Shown: positions 5,977 through 14,124, counted from the first letter of the stretch. The stretch: 64,000 nucleotides of DNA from Thermus altitudinis (GCF_022760835.1 NZ_JAKTNQ010000007.1:1-64000); one strand, 5' to 3'. A program made the numbers and translations. The notes: generated by a model from the sequence alone, not told the origin.

Positions 5977-7220
5977 TGGTGGCCGCCCTCCTCTTCCTCC
6001 CCTGGCCGGTGTGGTTCTGGCGCCGGGAGGACCCGGCCCTGGAGGCCTTCCCCCTGGCCGTCCATCGGGGGGGGCGGGTGGTGGCCCTCTGCCCCTGGGC
6101 CCGCCGGCTTGGGGTGCGGGAGGGGATGGACGGGGAGGTGGCCCGGATCCGGGCCCCGGGGCTGCGGCTCCTCCCTTACCCCCTCCAGGGGGAGGTGGCC
6201 TGGCGGGGCCTCCTCCGGGAGCTCCACCGCCATAGCCCCAGGGTGGAGGCCCTGGGGCCGGGGACGGCCCTCCTGGCCCTGGCCCCCGGAGAGGGGCCGG
6301 CCCTGGCCCAGGCCTTGGCCCGGGCCTACCGGGCCCGGGTGGGGGTGGCCCCGTGGCGGGAGGTGGCCCTCCTGGCCGCCTGGGCCAGCCGGGAAGGCCA
6401 GGCCCGCTGGGTGGGGGAGGGGGAGGAGGTGGCCTTCCTGGACCGCCTGCCCCTCCACGTCCTGCGGGGGGTGGGGCTTTCCCCGGAGGGGCTTGGGCGG
6501 CTTCGCCTTCTGGGGCTAAGGCGGGTGGGGGAGCTCCGCCGCTTCCGCCCTCCCCAGCTTCTGGCCTACCTCCGGGAGGGACGGGCCCTTTGGCCCTACC
6601 TCTTTGGCCCTTGGCGCCGGGAGGTGGCCCGTTTCCTCGAGGAGGAGGGGGTGGAGGCCGGGGTGGTCCTGGACCCTCCCGCCGAGGCGGAGGAGGGGCT
6701 TTTCCGGCACTTGGCCCGGGAGTTGGCCCGCGGGCTTGCGGGAAGGGCGGCCTGGCGCCTGGAGGTGGAGGCCTTGGCCGAGGGCCTGGCCTTCCGGGGG
6801 GAGGACTGGCCCAAGGCCCCCGTGCGGGAGGTGGGGGAGGTGTACCGGGCCTTGGTGCGGGCCTTCGGGAGGAGCGGGGCCCTGGGCCTGGCCCTGGAAG
6901 GGGTGAGGGTGCGGGCCCACGGGCTGGTGCGGCCCGCCCAGCAGGAGGGCCTTTTCCGAAGCCCTGGGGAGGGGCTTGGCCTCCTCTTGGGGCGCCATCC
7001 CGGGGCCCTTTTGCGGGTGGAGGTGGTGGACCCCGGGGCCCTGGCCCCGGAGTGGGGGTTCCGCCTCCGCCCATGGGAGGTGGAGGATGCGGCTCTATCT
7101 GCAACCCGTGGCGGTGGTCCTGGAGGGGGGGAGGCCCCGGTGGGTGGCCTACCGGGGGCGGCGGAGGGTGGTGCGCCAACTGGACCGCTGGCGGGCCGGG
7201 GGGAGGTGGTGGCGCTTTGA
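5976..7220 (+). CDS. imuB: ImuB-like inactive Y-family polymerase
   Basis: Resembles ImuB: a Y-family fold whose acidic catalytic residues are gone (the N-terminal metal-binding motif reads LFLPWPVWFW, and the SIDE-type motif is replaced by SPRVEALGPGTALL). In known mutasomes ImuB does not polymerise; it links DnaE2 to the beta clamp. Helix-hairpin-helix-like residues follow around 155-190, and a little-finger-like part around 215-340. The frame runs on to 7220, but from 7087 it overlaps the DUF6504 gene and the translation becomes Gly/Pro/Ala-rich, so the last 45 residues may be meaningless or mark a frameshift. Extremely GC-rich. Confidence 0.75.
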   Translation: MVAALLFLPWPVWFWRREDPALEAFPLAVHRGGRVVALCPWARRLGVREGMDGEVARIRAPGLRLLPYPLQGEVAWRGLLRELHRHSPRVEALGPGTALLALAPGEGPALAQALARAYRARVGVAPWREVALLAAWASREGQARWVGEGEEVAFLDRLPLHVLRGVGLSPEGLGRLRLLGLRRVGELRRFRPPQLLAYLREGRALWPYLFGPWRREVARFLEEEGVEAGVVLDPPAEAEEGLFRHLARELARGLAGRAAWRLEVEALAEGLAFRGEDWPKAPVREVGEVYRALVRAFGRSGALGLALEGVRVRAHGLVRPAQQEGLFRSPGEGLGLLLGRHPGALLRVEVVDPGALAPEWGFRLRPWEVEDAALSATRGGGPGGGEAPVGGLPGAAEGGAPTGPLAGRGEVVAL

Positions 7221-7320
7221 GGAGGGCCGGGACTACTTCCTCCTGGAGGTGGAGGGAGGGCTGGTCCTGGAGGTTTTCCGCCAGGGGGAGGCATGGGTGC
7301 TGAGCCGGGTTTGGGACTAG
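7087..7320 (+). CDS. DUF6504-like mutasome accessory protein
   Basis: A 77-residue protein, MRLYLQPVAVVLEGGRPRWV to the end LSRVWD. It matches what I recall of DUF6504, a small domain found next to ImuB and DnaE2 or fused to the ImuB C-terminus. The middle (YRGRRRVVRQLDRWRAGGRWW) is the typical signature. It overlaps the 3' end of the imuB frame by 134 bases and the start of dnaE2 by 28, so the three genes are translationally coupled. Its biochemical role is unknown. Confidence 0.7.
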   Translation: MRLYLQPVAVVLEGGRPRWVAYRGRRRVVRQLDRWRAGGRWWRFEEGRDYFLLEVEGGLVLEVFRQGEAWVLSRVWD

Positions 7321-10300
7321 CCCTCCTCTGGGCCGAGTCCTACTTCGGCCGCGGGGTTTCCTCCCCCGAAAGGCTTCTGGAGAGGGCCCAGGAGCTGGGG
7401 CACACCCATCTGGCCCTCACGGACTGGCTCTCCCTCTCCGGGGGGGTGCGGCTTTTCCGGAAGGCCCGGGAAGGGGGGGTGGTGCCCCTCATCGGGGCTG
7501 GGCTTCCCCTGAGGACCCCGGAGGGCACCTTCCCCGTCCTCCTCCTGGCCGCGAGCCGGGAGGGGTACGCCCGGCTTTCCGGGCACCTGACCCGGGCCCT
7601 GGAGGAGGGGGAGCTGCCCCTGGAGGCCCTCCTTGCGGACCACCAGGACCTGGTCCTCCTCACGGGGGGAAGGTGGGGCTTCCCCAGCCGCCTCCTGGCC
7701 CAAAGGCGCCTGGAGGCCCTAGGGCGCCTCCTGAGGGCCCTCAAGGAGGCCTTCTGGGAGCGGCTCTTCCTCTCCCTCTACCACGGCCGGCTCCCCGGGG
7801 ACGACCGTCGGGTGCGCATCCTCCGGAGCCTGGCCCAGGAGGAGGGCCTCCCCTATGTGGCCGCCTTGGAGGTGCGCCAGGCCACGCCGGGGCTCTACCC
7901 CCTCCTGGACGCCCTCACCTGCGCCCGGCTGGGGGTGGAGGTGGAGGCCTCCCCCCAGGGGGCCTTTCCCTGGGAGAGGCCCCGCAACGAGGCCCTGGCC
8001 CTCCCCTCCCGGGAGGAGGCCTGGGACCGGATCCCCTTCCCCGAGGCCTGGGCCAACGCCCGGGACCTGGCCAGGAACCTGGCCTTCCCCCTCCTGCCGG
8101 AAAGGCTCCTGGACCCCCCCGTTCCCCTGCCCCCAGGGCGCACCCCCATGGAGGAGCTTAGGGCCCTGGCCTGGAGGGCCCTGCGCTCCCGCTACCCCCA
8201 CAGGCCCGCCTACGAGGCCCGCCTGCGGGAGGAGCTGGCCACCGTGGAGGCCCTGGGCCTGGCGGGGTTCTTCCTCCTGGCCCACGGGGTGGCCGCCTGG
8301 GCCCGGGGCCGGGGCATCCTGGCGGTGGCCCGGGGGAGTGCGGTGGGGAGCCTCCTGGCCCACCTCCTGGACCTGACTCCCGTGGACCCGGTGGCCGAGG
8401 GCCTCCTCTTTGAGCGCTTCCTGCACGGGGGGATGAAGGCCCTTCCCGACATAGACCTGGACCTCTCCAGCCGGAGGCGGCAGGAGGTGATCCGCCACCT
8501 GGAGGAGGCCTACGGGGCCCAGGAGGCCATGGCCGCCGCCTACGTCACCTACCGCCTGCCCCTGGCGGTGCAGGACCTGGGCCGGGCCCTGGGCCTGCCG
8601 GCGGAGCTCAGGCGGCGCCTCACCCGGGCCCTGGGCCGGGACTTCCGCCACCTGAGCCCCCACCGGGCCCAGGAGGCGGAGCCCCTCTTCCGGGAGGTGC
8701 TGGGGGAGGCCCCGGTCAAGGGGCTCCTCCTGGGCCTCCTCTCCCAGATGGAAAAGGGGCATGTGCGCCACCTGAGGCCCCATGTGGGCGGGGTGGTGGT
8801 GGCCCCCAGGCCCTTGAGCCACTACGCCCCCCTGGTGCGGAGCAGCGGGGGGGTGCGGATGCTCACCCTGGACAAGGACGACCTCGAGGCCCTGGGCCTG
8901 GTGAAGCTGGACCTTTTGGGCCTCCGGACCCTCTCCGCCCTGGAGGCGGCCCGGGAGGAGGTTTTCCGCACGGAAGGGGTCTGGCTGGACCTGGAGGCCC
9001 TGCCCCAGGAGGAAGGGGTCTACCGCCCCTTGTGGCGGGGGGAGACCCTGGGGATTTTCCAGCTGGAAAGCCCAGCCCAGACGGCCATGAGCCGCAGGCT
9101 TCGCCCCCAAAGCCTCCAGGACCTGGCCCACCAGATCGCCCTGGTGCGCCCCGGGCCCATCCAGTCAGGCACGGTGCGCCCCTACCTCAGGAGGCGCCTG
9201 GGCCAGGAGGAGGCCAGGCCCATCCATCCCGTGGTGGACCGCATCCTGGCCCGAACCCATGGGGTCCTGCTCTTCCAAGAGCAGCTCCTCTCCCTCCTCC
9301 ACCACGGGGCGGGGATGGACTGGGCCGAGGCGGAGGCCTTCCGCAAGGGGGTGGCCCGGGCCCGGGATGAGGAGGACCTGGGCCCCTTTAGGGAGCGGTT
9401 TCTCCAGGGGCTGGCCGCCACCTTGGGCCTGGTGGGGGAGGAGGCGGAGAGGCTATGGCGGATGGTGGAAGGGTTCCGCGGCTATGGCTTCACGGAAAGC
9501 CACGCCCAAGCCTTCGCCCGTCACGCCTACGCCACCTTGTGGCTGCGGCACCACTACCCGGCGGAGTTCCTGGCGGGGGTGCTTTCGGAGATGCCGGGCA
9601 TGTGGCCCCCCGCCACCTGGCGCCAGGAGGCCCGGCGGCTTGGGGTCCCCTTCCTGCCCCTTTCCCTGAACCGCTCCGGCCTCCGCTACCGGGTGGAGGT
9701 GGTGGGGGGAAGGAAGGCCCTGAGGCCCCCCCTCACCGCCGCCAAGGGGGTTTCGGAGGAGGCGGCCAGGGAGATCCTGCGGGAAAGGCTCCGGGGCCCC
9801 TTCACCTCCTTGGAGGATTTCCGGGCCCGCCTGGGGGCTAAGGAGGACCTCCTCCTGGCCCTGGCCAAGGCGGGGGCCTTTGACGAGCTCCTCCCCCGGC
9901 GGGAGGCCCTTTACCGGACCGGCCTCCCCCCCGGGGGGCCCCTCCTGGTGGAGGAGGCCTCCCCGCCCCCCTTGCCCCCCCTGGCCCCCGGGGAGCGGCT
10001 CCTCCTGGACCTCGAGGCCAAGGGCTTCTCCGAGCTTCCCCTCCACCCCCTGGACCTGGTGCGGGGCTGGCTTAAGGAGCTGGGGGCCACCCCTCTTCCT
10101 GCCCTGCGCCCGGGGCCGGTCCTCACCGCGGGGCTGGTGGTGGCCCTGCAGAAGCCCCCCACCGCCCGGGGCTACGCCTTCTTGGTGCTGGAGGACGGCC
10201 CCCACCGCCTACAGGCGGCCGTGCCCCCAGAGGTCTGGGAGCGGCACTACGCCCTCTTCCGGGACTGCCGCCTCCTCCTGGTGGCGGGGGAGTTGGCTGG

Positions 10301-10397
10301 AGGGACCCTGCGGGTGACGGAGGCCTGGCCCCTTGGGGGCGGGCCCCTAGCCCCGCCCCCACCCCTGGCCCATCCTCCTAAGCGGCAGGGGCCGTGA
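7293..10397 (+). CDS. dnaE2: DnaE2 error-prone DNA polymerase III alpha subunit
   Basis: A 1034-residue C-family polymerase, shorter than the replicative DnaE (about 1220 in Thermus). The catalytic Asp pair is in LPDIDLDLSSRRR (about residue 385) and the third Asp in VKLDLLGLRTL (about 539). The N-terminal PHP domain has lost its metal ligands: WAESYF stands where HxHSxF is expected and ALTDWLS where TDH is expected, so it has no proofreading activity. The C-terminus holds an OB fold (LVVALQKPPTARGYAFLVLED). Together with ImuB it would carry out damage-induced mutagenic translesion synthesis. No imuA is present. Start ATG 7293 follows GGGGGAGG. Strongly GC-biased. Confidence 0.92.
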   Translation: MGAEPGLGLALLWAESYFGRGVSSPERLLERAQELGHTHLALTDWLSLSGGVRLFRKAREGGVVPLIGAGLPLRTPEGTFPVLLLAASREGYARLSGHLTRALEEGELPLEALLADHQDLVLLTGGRWGFPSRLLAQRRLEALGRLLRALKEAFWERLFLSLYHGRLPGDDRRVRILRSLAQEEGLPYVAALEVRQATPGLYPLLDALTCARLGVEVEASPQGAFPWERPRNEALALPSREEAWDRIPFPEAWANARDLARNLAFPLLPERLLDPPVPLPPGRTPMEELRALAWRALRSRYPHRPAYEARLREELATVEALGLAGFFLLAHGVAAWARGRGILAVARGSAVGSLLAHLLDLTPVDPVAEGLLFERFLHGGMKALPDIDLDLSSRRRQEVIRHLEEAYGAQEAMAAAYVTYRLPLAVQDLGRALGLPAELRRRLTRALGRDFRHLSPHRAQEAEPLFREVLGEAPVKGLLLGLLSQMEKGHVRHLRPHVGGVVVAPRPLSHYAPLVRSSGGVRMLTLDKDDLEALGLVKLDLLGLRTLSALEAAREEVFRTEGVWLDLEALPQEEGVYRPLWRGETLGIFQLESPAQTAMSRRLRPQSLQDLAHQIALVRPGPIQSGTVRPYLRRRLGQEEARPIHPVVDRILARTHGVLLFQEQLLSLLHHGAGMDWAEAEAFRKGVARARDEEDLGPFRERFLQGLAATLGLVGEEAERLWRMVEGFRGYGFTESHAQAFARHAYATLWLRHHYPAEFLAGVLSEMPGMWPPATWRQEARRLGVPFLPLSLNRSGLRYRVEVVGGRKALRPPLTAAKGVSEEAAREILRERLRGPFTSLEDFRARLGAKEDLLLALAKAGAFDELLPRREALYRTGLPPGGPLLVEEASPPPLPPLAPGERLLLDLEAKGFSELPLHPLDLVRGWLKELGATPLPALRPGPVLTAGLVVALQKPPTARGYAFLVLEDGPHRLQAAVPPEVWERHYALFRDCRLLLVAGELAGGTLRVTEAWPLGGGPLAPPPPLAHPPKRQGP

Positions 10398-10778
10398 GGC
10401 CGAGGGCAGCGGCCAGGCCGGCCCCACCCTTCCCTTAACCCCCCGTTCCCCCGCCGCCGGGAGAAGGGGTGGGCAAGGCCCGGGGCAAAGGGCGGCCTGG
10501 ACCCCCTAAAGGGGGTGGCCCGGGAGGAGGGCACCGGATGGTTCCGCGGCCTAAAGGGGGTGGCGGCCGGCCCTGCACCCAGGGGCGGAAGGTCCACCCG
10601 CCGCTTGGGGGCTTTCCCCGGATTCCCCTGCCCACGGAACCCCCGGGGGGGCCCTCGAGGCCCCAGCTGCGCCCCCCCTTGGCTGTGCACGGCTCCCCCG
10701 CCCCCTTTCTGGTAAAAAGGGGGCATGGTCCTGGCCTCCATGGTGCTACTGCTGGAAGGGGAGTCGGCCCCGGAGCTT
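10398..10778. other. GC-rich intergenic stretch after dnaE2, no gene
   Basis: No frame here shows a motif or a good start. Small hairpins such as ACCCCC-TAAA-GGGGGT (10,501-10,516) might end the mutasome transcript, but no U-tract follows. The stretch ends where homology to the CRISPR leader begins. Confidence 0.4.
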
Positions 10779-10867
10779 TATTCGCCCTATGGATATTCCA
10801 AACTTCATCTTTCTCATAAACCCCCTTCTGCCAGCCCTGTCCAGGACGAGATTTCTTGGGGGTTACC
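10779..10867 (+). promoter_or_regulatory. Second copy of the CRISPR leader
   Basis: The 89 bases match 799-887 with about five substitutions and end exactly at a repeat-like sequence. Upstream sequence is unrelated to that of copy 1, so this marks the left edge of the duplication. Confidence 0.7.
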
Positions 10868-10903
10868 GTTGCATGAGATCCTTCCCCGCAAGGGGATTGC
10901 CAC
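10868..10903 (+). repeat. Single decayed CRISPR repeat behind a leader (no spacers)
   Basis: Thirty-two of 36 positions match the array repeat; changes are at repeat positions 7 (T), 13 (C), 22 (C) and 34 (C). It sits between the duplicated leader and the duplicated gene A, exactly where copy 1 has the 11-repeat array. Either the array collapsed by recombination between first and last repeats, or it never gained spacers. Confidence 0.75.
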
Positions 10904-10923
10904 GATGTGGTAAAATGGAATCC

Positions 10924-11271
10924 ATGGAAGAGACTCTGGACCCCATCACCCTTGAGAAGGCCAGGAAAGCCCTTCACTACTTCTGTGTAGTGTACGAAGG
11001 GGGCAGGCCCCTTACTCCTGAGGAGAGGGAAGGGATTATGAACGCTTCCCTGAGAGGCTTCTACATCCCCGAACTGGTGGGCCTAGCCGAAGACCTGGGC
11101 CTGGACAAGATGACGCTTGATGAGATTGAGGAGTATGTCCGGGAACTCTACCGGAAGAATGCCCCCACCTTCATAGAGTCCAGGGGAGAACCGGAAATCC
11201 TGACCCCGGAGGAGGTGAAGGAGTTTTACCGCAAAAGCTGGGGTATCACCCTTGAGGAGGACGAAAAATGA
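10924..11271 (+). CDS. Unknown small acidic protein A, copy 2
   Basis: A 115-residue paralogue of the protein at 1702-2049, starting MEETLDPITLEKARKALHYF. From residue about 48 (PELVGLAEDL) onward it is practically identical to copy 1; before that, changes cluster (for example CVVYEGGRPL against QVVASGGESL). It is preceded by the same TAAAAT box, 7 bases before the ATG. The frame is also open upstream through leader and repeat, but this is not likely translated. The family is unknown. Confidence 0.7.
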   Translation: MEETLDPITLEKARKALHYFCVVYEGGRPLTPEEREGIMNASLRGFYIPELVGLAEDLGLDKMTLDEIEEYVRELYRKNAPTFIESRGEPEILTPEEVKEFYRKSWGITLEEDEK

Positions 11272-11476
11272 GGTTGAAGAACAAAGGTCCATGGCCCCTA
11301 TCGGTTCCCTTCCCCCCGCGGGAAGGAGTAGAGAGGCGAATGGCTGACCCCTCCTCGTCCTGAGTGGAGGCGAAGGAGGAGGTAGGAGCGGGCAAGGGGG
11401 CCAGGCTGGCCCGTCTGGAGAGGAAGGGCCGAAATCCGGATTCCGTAGCGACACCTGGTGGTGTTCAGGAGGCAAG

Positions 11477-11734
11477 ATGGAGAGGCTGGTGCGGCTTTGG
11501 GAGTTTGATTGGCATACGAGGGAGCGAAAACTGATCTCCGAGGGGGATATTGAGGGGCTGCCGGAAGGGGAGGCCAAGGAGTACTGGGAGGAGATCAAGA
11601 GGTACCACAAGGGCAAAGCCTGGGAGTACTTCCTGGCCAAGGCCCCTCCGGATGCCCTCTTGTACCGGGGATATGCGCTGGAGCCCGTGATGGATGAGGA
11701 GGAGGCTGACGAGGAGGGGTTTTTCGTGGATTGA
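11477..11734 (+). CDS. Unknown small protein B, copy 2
   Basis: An 85-residue near-identical copy of the protein at 2255-2512, with a few changes (TRERKLISE for TRKRKLIYE, GKAWEYF for GLAWEYF, EEGFFVD for GEGFSVD). The AGGAGG ribosome site and the 205-base upstream spacer are also kept. Both copies being intact suggests that dosage or the A/B pairing matters. The family is unknown. Confidence 0.7.
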   Translation: MERLVRLWEFDWHTRERKLISEGDIEGLPEGEAKEYWEEIKRYHKGKAWEYFLAKAPPDALLYRGYALEPVMDEEEADEEGFFVD

Positions 11735-12019
11735 TGGGCTTCCGCGGGGATCGCCCGGAGGCTTCCTCGCCGCATCCTGGGTTCGCCTGGCGTTGGCCCG
11801 GTACAACCCCCAGGGGCGTTGCCAGCACCCTAACCCTGGACGGAAGCCCAAGCTGAGCCCGGAAGAGAGCTAGGTTTTGCTCAAGGCCCCCCACCCGACG
11901 GGGGCCTGGGGACGGGGCCCAGGCTGCGGGCCTGTGAGAGGTTGCAGAGGGAGCTATCTTTGAACCCCATCTGCCGGTATCAGACCTTTCCGCACTTTAA
12001 GGCCAGCTACCCTCTTAAG

Positions 12020-12298
12020 CTAGCCCGTCTCCTCCCTTCGGCCCTGAATCAACTCTTCCACCAGGCTCTCCCCGGGAGCCAGGTTCCGCCAAAGGCCCCT
12101 GGCCCGTCGAGCCATCTGGCGGAAGCTCAGGAGTTCCAGGCTACCCCCTGGACGCAAGCGCAGGAGGAGGTGCTCCCCCTCCTTAAGGCCCAAGGCCTCA
12201 CGCACTTCCGTCGGCAAAACCATCCGGCCCTTGGCTTCCAGCCGAACGACAAAGTGGGTTTCCCCAACGGTATTCCCCACACTTAGATGGTACCGCAT
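12020..12298 (-). CDS. AbrB/SpoVT-type antitoxin, orphan
   Basis: A 92-residue protein with a swapped-hairpin AbrB domain (FVVRLEAKGRMVLPTEVREA, then LGLKEGEHLLLRL) and a helical toxin-binding tail ending LVEELIQGRREETG. Such proteins are VapB antitoxins for PIN toxins, and they repress their own operon. No toxin follows: the stop codon lies only a few bases from the edge of the duplicated module (12,016), so the toxin gene was probably lost in the rearrangement. The start ATG 12,298 gives the usual length; upstream in-frame codons are less likely. Confidence 0.75.
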   Translation of the reverse strand: MRYHLSVGNTVGETHFVVRLEAKGRMVLPTEVREALGLKEGEHLLLRLRPGGSLELLSFRQMARRARGLWRNLAPGESLVEELIQGRREETG

Positions 12299-12440
12299 CG
12301 GGAAGAGAAGCCCTTCCCCTAAGGAGCGCCTGGCCCTGCTAGAGCACGCGGCCTTAGGCCCAGGCCTCCTGGAACCCCCTGCCCCCTTGCTGGGGGAGGC
12401 GATCCCCCTCCTGGTCCGCATCCTGGTGATACCGTGGGAA

Positions 12441-12469
12441 AATTTAGCCCCAGGGTCTCCCCTGGGGCT
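12441..12469 (-). terminator. Intrinsic terminator after lipoprotein gene A
   Basis: A 10-base-pair stem, AGCCCCAGGG/CCCTGGGGCT, with a short loop is followed on the minus strand by AAATTTTCCC. It lies about 15 bases after the stop of the gene at 12,484. Nearly the same sequence recurs at 16,351-16,377 behind the paralogous gene. Confidence 0.7.
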
Positions 12470-12483
12470 GCCCCTCTCCTACC

Positions 12484-14124
12484 CTACCAACCCGGGGGCA
12501 AGGCCCAGTCGGGGAGCTTCACCGCCCCCGGAGGCACGAGGAACTCTGGGGTGTAAGTACTGTCAACAATCATCCCAATGTTCCCCAAGACAGGCGTAGT
12601 GGGGTAGAAGACCGCCATCTCGTCGTTTGCGGGGCTGGGCACATCCGTGAGGCCGAAGAGGCTGTCCAGGCGCATGCTGGTGGAAAGGTCATACATGTGG
12701 TAGCCGATCCTCTCCACCGCGCAGTCGGGCCGGTCCACCGTCCCCGCCAGGCGTACATCGGACCAGACGATGTGCCAGTGGTCCTCCCCGTAGGCGTGGG
12801 AGGGATGGGGACGCCAGTCCCCGGTCTTCCTGGTGGCGTTGCGGTAGAGGATGGCCGCCCGCAGGGTGGTCCCCGGAGGGTTGCCCTTCCCCGCGGTGGG
12901 GTAACGGTCCAGGTACGCCTTATCCCTGGGGGCGACGGGATGCCATCTGGTGTACTCGTAGCCGTTTCTGGGATGGGAGTACCAGATCCAGTAGTCCACC
13001 ACATCCCTTTCCACCAGCACCACCAGGTGGAGGGTGTTATCCCAGTAGGGGCGTGGGATCTTGGGGTAGTCCTTTTGCGCCTCCCTTTGCCAGACCTCCT
13101 GGGGCACGGCATCGTAGTCGTAGGGGTTGGCCCGCAGGAAGGGGAGGGCCCCGTAGCTCCTCACGGTCCAGCCAAAACCCGGGGCGCAAAGGGGTATCGG
13201 GGGGGTCATGTTCCCCGAGGCGTAGCGGTAGGTGTAGTAGTCCAGGTTGGTCCAGTGGAACTGGTAACGGGGGGCCAGGGCCTCCAGTTCCAGATCCCGG
13301 GGCATCCCTGGGGACACCCGGTAGAGCTGGGCGTCCTGCATCATGTAGGCCCCGCTACCCCGGGACAGGGGGTAAGGGTCCAACTCCCTGGCATAGCGTA
13401 GTCCCCTGGCTTCCTCCTCCAGGGTGTAGCCCAGGATCTCCCCCTGGGAACCAAAGGTGAAACTGTAGCGCTGGCTGAAGGTGAAGGCCTTGCCGGTGAG
13501 GGGCTCGGGAGCCCGCTCCAGCCTATCCCCGTAGTCCAAGGGGTCGGTCAGGATGCTGTGGTCCTGCGGTACCAGGTACTGGGCCACCCACTCCAGCTCC
13601 GCCTCCCCGGTACCGTAACGGTTGGTGATGGCGGGGAGGTGGGAACTGACTGTGGCCCCACCAAAGACCACGGGCAGGACATTGTAAGGGTAAACGGGGT
13701 TCGTCATGTCCCAGTCCCGGAGGCGTTCGATGAAGGAACCCCTACAAGGTAGCTTGTAGCATCCCTCGTTTATTGGGGAGGAGAAGAGGGTACCTATCAG
13801 GAAACGCTCCTCAAAACCGGGGATGCGCAGGAACTTCAGGGCAGGCCCTAGGCCATAGGGGGATGTCCAGATCTCCCCGGGTACCCTTTTCCCGATCTCC
13901 CACGGCGTCTCTGGGGGAGGGGAAGGGGCCTGCCACCGGATCCTCATGGGCCAGTAGTCGGGCTTATAGCAGAAGAGCTTCGGGGTGTCCTTCCCCAGGA
14001 TGGGATGGGAGCAGGCGCTACCCGTTCCCCCTTGGGAGGACTGGAGGTTGCACCCTCCAAGGATTCCCAACAGACCTAGAAAGGAGAGGATGGCCAGCTT
14101 GGCGGTCATGGTTCGCATCTTCAT
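12484..14124 (-). CDS. Large unknown lipoprotein, paralogue A
   Basis: A 546-residue protein with a lipoprotein signal peptide (residues 1-25, LGLLGILGGC, lipidated Cys at 25), so it is anchored to an outer face of the envelope. The rest is rich in Tyr, Trp and Pro and lacks membrane segments. It is homologous along its length to the gene at 16,393; best conserved are the stretch around GEDHWHIVWSDV, GYHMYDLSTSM and the C-terminal WALPPGW. I do not recognise the family. It is the last gene of a minus-strand cluster and has its own terminator. GAAGGC precedes the start. Codon use is less GC-biased than in the neighbouring mutasome. Confidence 0.75.
   Translation of the reverse strand: MKMRTMTAKLAILSFLGLLGILGGCNLQSSQGGTGSACSHPILGKDTPKLFCYKPDYWPMRIRWQAPSPPPETPWEIGKRVPGEIWTSPYGLGPALKFLRIPGFEERFLIGTLFSSPINEGCYKLPCRGSFIERLRDWDMTNPVYPYNVLPVVFGGATVSSHLPAITNRYGTGEAELEWVAQYLVPQDHSILTDPLDYGDRLERAPEPLTGKAFTFSQRYSFTFGSQGEILGYTLEEEARGLRYARELDPYPLSRGSGAYMMQDAQLYRVSPGMPRDLELEALAPRYQFHWTNLDYYTYRYASGNMTPPIPLCAPGFGWTVRSYGALPFLRANPYDYDAVPQEVWQREAQKDYPKIPRPYWDNTLHLVVLVERDVVDYWIWYSHPRNGYEYTRWHPVAPRDKAYLDRYPTAGKGNPPGTTLRAAILYRNATRKTGDWRPHPSHAYGEDHWHIVWSDVRLAGTVDRPDCAVERIGYHMYDLSTSMRLDSLFGLTDVPSPANDEMAVFYPTTPVLGNIGMIVDSTYTPEFLVPPGAVKLPDWALPPGW

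Larger units (their letters stand above)
10904..12016 (+). repeat. Long direct repeat, copy 2 (two-gene module)
   Basis: Same orientation and content as 1682-2781. Identity is very high except in the first half of gene A. The right edge is CAGCTACCCTCTTA, five bases from the stop codon of an orphan antitoxin gene. About 9.2 kb separates equivalent points of the two copies. Confidence 0.9.

Noticed and set aside
5356-7179. A 607-codon minus-strand frame opposite lexA and imuB
   Set aside because: It is almost entirely Pro, Gly, Ala and Arg, as expected for the reverse strand of GC-rich coding DNA. The plus-strand genes have clear motifs.
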